DNA from: Chryseobacterium lactis
Lineage (GTDB): Bacteria > Bacteroidota > Bacteroidia > Flavobacteriales > Weeksellaceae
DNA: 64,000 bases
Direction: 5' to 3'
Assembly (NCBI RefSeq): GCF_003815875.1
Contig: NZ_CP033924.1
Location: forward strand, 1,302,001 to 1,366,000
The first letter of the stretch is position 1. The number at the start of each line of letters is the position of its first letter. A program made the translations under genes and the position numbers. This document shows positions 60,310 through 64,000 of the stretch, piece by piece. Under the pieces are notes generated by a model, which made no database searches, was not told the origin of the DNA, and worked only from the letters and a program-made list of their open reading frames with translations.

Positions 60310-60340
60310 TTTGTTTGTAATGAAAAAAAAAGTACCTTTG
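60310..60340 (+). promoter_or_regulatory. Perfect promoter without a protein gene downstream
   Basis: TTTG (60310-60313), 19 bp, TACCTTTG (60333-60340): the exact -33/-7 consensus. The next gene on the plus strand starts more than 1 kb away, and a plus-strand terminator follows at 60377-60419. Confidence 0.65.
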
Positions 60341-60346
60341 TCGCCT

Positions 60347-60419
60347 TTCATTTTTACTTTTTATTAGATTTATTTCAAACTGCACTGTCTGTTAATGACA
60401 TATGCAGTTTTTTTATTTT
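60347..60419 (+). ncRNA. Candidate small RNA of about 70 bases
   Basis: The span runs from the expected transcription start, about 7 bp after the -7 box, to the end of a terminator. No reading frame of note lies inside, only an 8-codon ORF. The 3' hairpin AAACTGCA/TGCAGTTT with TTTTTTTATTTT is a good terminator on this strand and overlaps the end of the trmH-like gene on the other. No known RNA family is recognised. Confidence 0.4.
60377..60419 (+). terminator. Plus-strand terminator of candidate small RNA
   Basis: AAACTGCA...TGTC / GACA..TGCAGTTT with a loop of about 7, followed by T7-A-T4. The minus strand has no T-run, so it serves the plus strand. Confidence 0.7.
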
Positions 60420-60943
60420 AGGGCTTTTGCAAATTCCCACATGACAATTCCGGCACACACACTTACATTCAGAGAATGTTTGGTTCCAAGTTGAGGAATT
60501 TCCAGGAAAACGTCTATATCAGGCAATACTTCGTCACTTATTCCTTCCACTTCGTTTCCTAAGACCAGGGCATATTTTTTTGATTTGTCAATTATAAAAT
60601 CAGTAATTAACTGGCTATCGGTCGTTTGTTCGATTCCTATAATTTCGTAGCCTTTGCTTTTTAAATCTGTGATGGCTGTATTCGTATCTGGTCCATGAGA
60701 CCAGTCCACACTTTCTGTAGCTCCCAGTGCTGCTTTATGAATTTCACGATGAGGAGGCTGAGGCGTAATTCCGCAAAGGATTATTTTTTCTATGAGAAAA
60801 GCATCTGCTGTTCTGAAAGCTGCCCCTACATTGTGCATACTTCTGATATTATCTAAAATGATAACCACGGGAACTTTATCAACCTTCTTGAATGTTTCTA
60901 CATCGATTCTGTTAAGTTCCTCCAGTTTTAATTTCTGTACCAA
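60413..60943 (-). CDS. TrmH/SpoU-family RNA 2'-O-methyltransferase
   Basis: 176 residues. SPOUT knot motifs: IILDNIRSMHNVGAAFRTAD (motif 1), YALVLGNEVEGISDEVL (motif 2) and IPQLGTKHSLNVSVCAGIVMWE (motif 3). It methylates a ribose in tRNA or rRNA with SAM; the short form lacks an extra RNA-binding domain. The target is not known. Confidence 0.92.
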   Translation of the reverse strand: MVQKLKLEELNRIDVETFKKVDKVPVVIILDNIRSMHNVGAAFRTADAFLIEKIILCGITPQPPHREIHKAALGATESVDWSHGPDTNTAITDLKSKGYEIIGIEQTTDSQLITDFIIDKSKKYALVLGNEVEGISDEVLPDIDVFLEIPQLGTKHSLNVSVCAGIVMWEFAKALK

Positions 60944-60948
60944 TTGTT

Positions 60949-61569
60949 TTATTTTGTTGAGATTAATTTTCCGTCTTTATAGACTTCTGTCTTTTCAATG
61001 CTTCCGTCCTCCCGGTAAAATATCCTTTTACCGTTACGTTTATCATTGGCTAATTCTGTTTCACGTTCTAATTTTCCGGATGGATAATACGTTTTCCATA
61101 TTCCTTCAGACAGTCCTTTTTCATAGCGTCCCTGTTGCTTTACCGTTTTTCCATCTTCATGATAAAGGGTGCTCTCACCGTCCAGTTTCCCGAATTTATA
61201 ATTGGAAACCTCATTTATTTTCCCATTGGGAGAGTAGAATGTGGCCGTAGAGTTATCATCATAGATGTTCTTTTCGCCATTTCTGTAATATTCTTTCGAG
61301 AGAAGAACTCCATTTTTGTCGTAATACTCCCAGTCTTTATATTTATATCCTTTTTTATTTTCTCCCTTGGCTTTTACTTTTCCGTTGTCATGGTAATAAA
61401 CGGCATCACCATCTATCTTTCCTTTTTTCCATTCCACGACATTTTTTACCTGCCCGTTGTCAAAGAATTCCTTACAGGATCCTTCCTGTAATCCGTCTTT
61501 AAATCCGCATGGTTTCTGCGCCAACATCAAAGTAGAAGCAGAAAAAAATAATAGAAAAACGTATTTCAT
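60949..61569 (-). CDS. Secreted MORN-repeat protein, YwqK-antitoxin-like
   Basis: 206 residues with signal peptide MKYVFLLFFSASTLMLAQ. Seven or so repeats of the form G..YYHDNGKVKAKGEN..KGYKYKDWEYYDKNG follow, the MORN-like pattern of the so-called YwqK family antitoxin. The name implies toxin neutralisation, but in Bacteroidota these exported proteins are mostly uncharacterised. It ends 5 bp before the RNA-methyltransferase gene and runs divergent from 61625. Confidence 0.85.
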   Translation of the reverse strand: MKYVFLLFFSASTLMLAQKPCGFKDGLQEGSCKEFFDNGQVKNVVEWKKGKIDGDAVYYHDNGKVKAKGENKKGYKYKDWEYYDKNGVLLSKEYYRNGEKNIYDDNSTATFYSPNGKINEVSNYKFGKLDGESTLYHEDGKTVKQQGRYEKGLSEGIWKTYYPSGKLERETELANDKRNGKRIFYREDGSIEKTEVYKDGKLISTK

Positions 61570-61601
61570 AGCTATTTTTATTTCAAAAATACTAAAATAC
61601 T

Positions 61602-61609
61602 TATATTTG
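61602..61609 (+). promoter_or_regulatory. -7 promoter box upstream of 61625
   Basis: TATATTTG matches TAnnTTTG, 15 bp before the ATG at 61625. Confidence 0.4.
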
Positions 61610-61624
61610 ACTCAAAAATATACT

Positions 61625-62224
61625 ATGAAAAAATTACTTACTTTATTCATATTAATGTTGGGCTTCACCTACTCACATGCTCAAAATACATATTATCCTC
61701 AAGCTTTTTTTGATAAAAAAATGGCTCGCGATATGCTGGCATTCGGGAATTCTGCTATTGAAGGAGTAGCTTCTACCAAACAGAAAACGGCTTTAGGAAT
61801 CAAACCTTTATTGGGAGAAAAGCATTATGCAAGACAAGGAACAGTTGTGATGCTTTTTCCGGTAACGCCATATTTTCAGGAGTTTTATGATATGAGAAGA
61901 AAATATGAGAACAAGAAAACCACCGTATACATGTCTGAAGAAGCTTTTAAATACAGAGTAGAAGCATTAACAGATGATCGCGGAAGATTTAAGTTTGAAA
62001 AACTGAAACCCGGAAAATATTACCTTGAAACCATTATCAATTTTACAGCGTCCGCAAGCTATCAGAAGCAAACCGGTACAACAGATACTTATAATGGTAT
62101 GGGAGGATATATGTATTCCACACCTATATATAACACCTTTTTCTACGGCTATTCAGCGGCCAACAGGGAGAGCAAATTTGTAGAAATAAAACAGGACGGA
62201 GAAATGAAAGAAATCAAGCTTTAA
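61625..62224 (+). CDS. Secreted hypothetical protein with carboxypeptidase-like domain
   Basis: 199 residues from ATG 61625; the frame runs open upstream through an antisense region, but this ATG gives signal peptide MKKLLTLFILMLGFTYSHAQ. The region TDDRGRFKFEKLKPGKYYLETI is the beta-strand pattern of Cna-B/carboxypeptidase regulatory-like folds. The end has MGGYMYSTPIYNTFFYGYSA, aromatic-rich. Function unknown. Confidence 0.75.
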   Translation: MKKLLTLFILMLGFTYSHAQNTYYPQAFFDKKMARDMLAFGNSAIEGVASTKQKTALGIKPLLGEKHYARQGTVVMLFPVTPYFQEFYDMRRKYENKKTTVYMSEEAFKYRVEALTDDRGRFKFEKLKPGKYYLETIINFTASASYQKQTGTTDTYNGMGGYMYSTPIYNTFFYGYSAANRESKFVEIKQDGEMKEIKL

Positions 62225-62233
62225 AGCTTGATT
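62212..62233. terminator. Palindromic terminator over the stop codon
   Basis: AATCAAGCTTT-AAAGCTTGATT, perfectly symmetric, followed by TTTTATTTT. The TAA stop of 61625-62224 lies inside it. Confidence 0.8.
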
Positions 62234-62235
62234 TT

Positions 62236-63114
62236 TTATTTTCTGTTCATAATCTGATGCACATTTTTCTCGATATTCTGAGCTAATGTTTCCATAGGAA
62301 TATCATTTTCATCATTGTTGAAAGGATCTTCAATTTCTTCAGCGATCAATTCAAGACTCATCAGAACATAATATACAAAAACGGTAAGCGGGATCATAAA
62401 AAGACCGATGGTAATGACATAGGCAATGGGTAATGCAAAAACGTATAAGATGATAAACTTCTTGATGAAAGAAGAATAAGAGTAGGGAATGGGCGTATTT
62501 TTAATTCTCTCACAACCTCCGCAGACATCAAGAAAACCTGAAAGTTGAGTATCCAGATAAAGCATTTCTACATCTGAAATTTTACCTTCTTTTTTAAGCT
62601 GATTCAGTTTATGGTTTAAAAGAATTACGATTTCGCTTGGCCCATGGTTTTTTAAGGTCTTTTCGATTTCAGAATAATCTTCGTCCAAAGCCAACCTCGT
62701 TGATTCCTTGGAAAGATGTTTGGCTAAAAAGTGAGGGAAAAATTTTAAGTACCTTGAAATCTGTTCTGCATCCTGACGGTTGTCTCCAAGAATTGTATTG
62801 ATTTTTATAGCAAAATTTCTGGTATCATTCACCAGTTTGCCCCAAAGCTTTCTCCCTTCCCACCATCTGTCATAGGCGGTATTGGTTCTGAAGACCAGCA
62901 ACAAAGAAAGCACAAATCCCAATAGAGAATGAATCATTCCCACATTGCTGATCCCCGATTTTGAAGTAAGATGGAGATATTCTACCTCCAGATATTGAAT
63001 CCCCCAGGAATATAATCCTATAAGAATCATGCTTGGAAACAATATTTTTAAGGTATCGCTTTTGTGTAAGCTGAAAAGGATTTTAAGGAAATGTTTGGTA
63101 TTATAGGCTCTCAT
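62236..63114 (-). CDS. Bestrophin-family (UPF0187) membrane protein
   Basis: 292 residues. The family region is RTNTAYDRWWEGRKLWGKLV (about 76-95), with later segments FALPIAYVITIGLFMIPLTVFVYYVLM, LELIAEEIEDPFNNDENDIP. Bestrophins form pentameric anion channels; bacterial ones may conduct sodium or anions. It is in the inner membrane. Confidence 0.9.
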   Translation of the reverse strand: MRAYNTKHFLKILFSLHKSDTLKILFPSMILIGLYSWGIQYLEVEYLHLTSKSGISNVGMIHSLLGFVLSLLLVFRTNTAYDRWWEGRKLWGKLVNDTRNFAIKINTILGDNRQDAEQISRYLKFFPHFLAKHLSKESTRLALDEDYSEIEKTLKNHGPSEIVILLNHKLNQLKKEGKISDVEMLYLDTQLSGFLDVCGGCERIKNTPIPYSYSSFIKKFIILYVFALPIAYVITIGLFMIPLTVFVYYVLMSLELIAEEIEDPFNNDENDIPMETLAQNIEKNVHQIMNRK

Positions 63115-63198
63115 AAATTCGCTAATGTTGTCTTTAATTTTAAAATGTAGATTGGAGATATTTTCTAGTCCTTCTTCTTATTTCCGGGAGTTACTTTT

Positions 63199-63543
63199 TT
63201 AGGTTTGGGTTGCCCAGATTCTGAACTGTGTTGCTTTAGTTGAATTTACCCTGTACCCAACTGAAATTATTGCATCTAAATTATAAAATTCTATTTCCCT
63301 ACTTATAGTTCTATTTCCCTCCTGCTGAACTTGTGCAATTTTTGCACTTGTTGAATCCTTTTGAAGTTCATTTACTTCATAAATATTGCCTAGATGCTTG
63401 GTGATAACACTTCGCTCAACACCAAACAGCTCAGCAATAGACTTTTGAGGCAGCCATATAGACTCATTATGTAATAATACATTAAGTTTTACATCTCCAT
63501 TTGAAGTTGTATAAAGAATAAAATTTTGAGCATTCTCCTCCAT
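63199..63543 (-). pseudogene. Truncated RhuM-family (Fic-associated) virulence-type gene
   Basis: 114 residues. The N-terminal IWLPQKSIAELFGVERSVITKHL and the following FYNLDAIISVGYRVNSTKATQFRIWAT are the RhuM family start. The usual family protein is about three times longer and continues after FRIWAT. Here the frame meets a stop right after ATQT. In the next frame a charged tail (PKPKKVTPGNKKKD) runs to a stop near 63176, perhaps the remnant of another gene. It is probably a decayed fragment at a rearrangement point. Confidence 0.75.
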
Positions 63544-63708
63544 ATGGGTAAAGTTCTAAAAAAAAATCTAAAAAATGAAATTTTGAATTTTATACCGAAG
63601 TAAAATCTTTCGGAAACTTTGGCCATTGGTTTTTACTGGCTGTCTTAGTTCAGATTTTCTCAATTTTCAAAAAAACACTATTTTTATTTCGCATTAAATA
63701 CAAAATAC

Positions 63709-64000
63709 ATGATCCTCGAAAACGTAGATGTTATCAATGATATCAGTAAAGAAGATTTTCAGAAGAATTATTTTAAAAAGCAGAAACCTCTTTTGATCAA
63801 AAATTTTGCAAGTCGCTGGGAGGCTTTTGATCTTTGGAATCTTGATTATATTAAAGAGAAAGCAGGTGATCAGGACGTTCCGCTCTATGATAATAAGCCA
63901 GCCAATGCTGCTAAAAGTTCCGATGCTCCGGTAGCAAATATGAAAATGAAAGAGTATATTGATACAATCAAATCCAGGCCTTCAGACCTTCGGATTTTCT
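63709..64000 (+). CDS. Cupin-like/JmjC-type protein, 3' end outside the window
   Basis: 97 codons visible. ISKEDFQKNYFKKQKPLLIKN is the opening of the cupin_8/JmjC-like family (2-oxoglutarate/Fe(II) dioxygenase fold), then WEAFDLWNLDYIKEKAGDQDV. Protein or tRNA hydroxylation is the usual role in this family. The catalytic HxD region lies beyond the window end. Confidence 0.82.
   Translation, partial: MILENVDVINDISKEDFQKNYFKKQKPLLIKNFASRWEAFDLWNLDYIKEKAGDQDVPLYDNKPANAAKSSDAPVANMKMKEYIDTIKSRPSDLRIF

Overview
The window looks like a chromosomal segment of a flavobacterium, most likely Chryseobacterium or a close relative. This rests on several signs: AT-rich DNA with A-rich leaders and few Shine-Dalgarno sequences, Bacteroidota-type promoters (TTTG, about 19 bp, TAnnTTTG), a type IX secretion C-terminal domain, TonB-dependent receptor and 2TM-domain families, and RHS-core fragments typical of the group. 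The genus is inferred from memory of protein families, not from a search.

Layout. 1-5.2 kb is the 3' end of a non-ribosomal peptide synthetase (A-PCP-TE) with a stand-alone type II thioesterase, an MFS exporter and an AraC/GyrI-type regulator. 5.3-8.3 kb holds a TonB-dependent receptor and a secreted partner. 8.4-12.6 kb is a signalling locus: a LytS-type histidine kinase whose C-terminus is a 2TM domain, four small 2TM-domain proteins, an ICMT-like membrane methyltransferase and a LytTR response regulator. Upstream of the receptor, the kinase and the second 2TM cluster I find the same paired 12-bp element (consensus TACCKTTCRGW, copies exactly 21 bp apart, 44-45 bp from the -7 box), the geometry expected of a LytTR operator. 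These genes are therefore probably one regulon. 12.7-25 kb is mostly core: mnmA, clpC, sufE, three glycosyltransferases and several hypothetical proteins.

25,039-39,085 is a 14-kb integrative element in the 3' end of a tRNA-Val(TAC) gene, bounded by an exact 54-bp direct repeat. It carries a tyrosine recombinase beside five GGTAACYTRA repeats, a compact polymerase-like protein with recognisable family-A motifs A, B and C, a RecA/Sak4-like ATPase paired with a DUF3871 protein, an XRE repressor with two operator-like palindromes, and a tight six-gene cargo operon. The cargo encodes two secreted transglutaminase-like paralogues, a secreted RHS-core protein with a JAB/MPN-like C-terminus, and three lipoproteins. 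It looks like a toxin/immunity or envelope-effector island. No relaxase, conjugation, capsid or terminase gene is visible.

39-64 kb returns to core genes: two tRNA-Val genes, folC, a TolC-family protein, a SprT-like protein, manC, a GNAT protein, a T9SS cargo, bcp, nth (without its Fe-S cysteines), a DUF885 lipoprotein, exbB-exbD-tonB, an S23-type four-helix-bundle gene beside a ten-copy heptamer repeat, accD (without zinc-ribbon cysteines), fbaA, nadK, a CBS protein, a TrmH-family methyltransferase, a YwqK-type protein, a bestrophin, a truncated RhuM gene and the start of a cupin-like gene. A perfect promoter followed about 70 bp later by a terminator at 60.3-60.4 kb, with no gene on that strand, is a small-RNA candidate.
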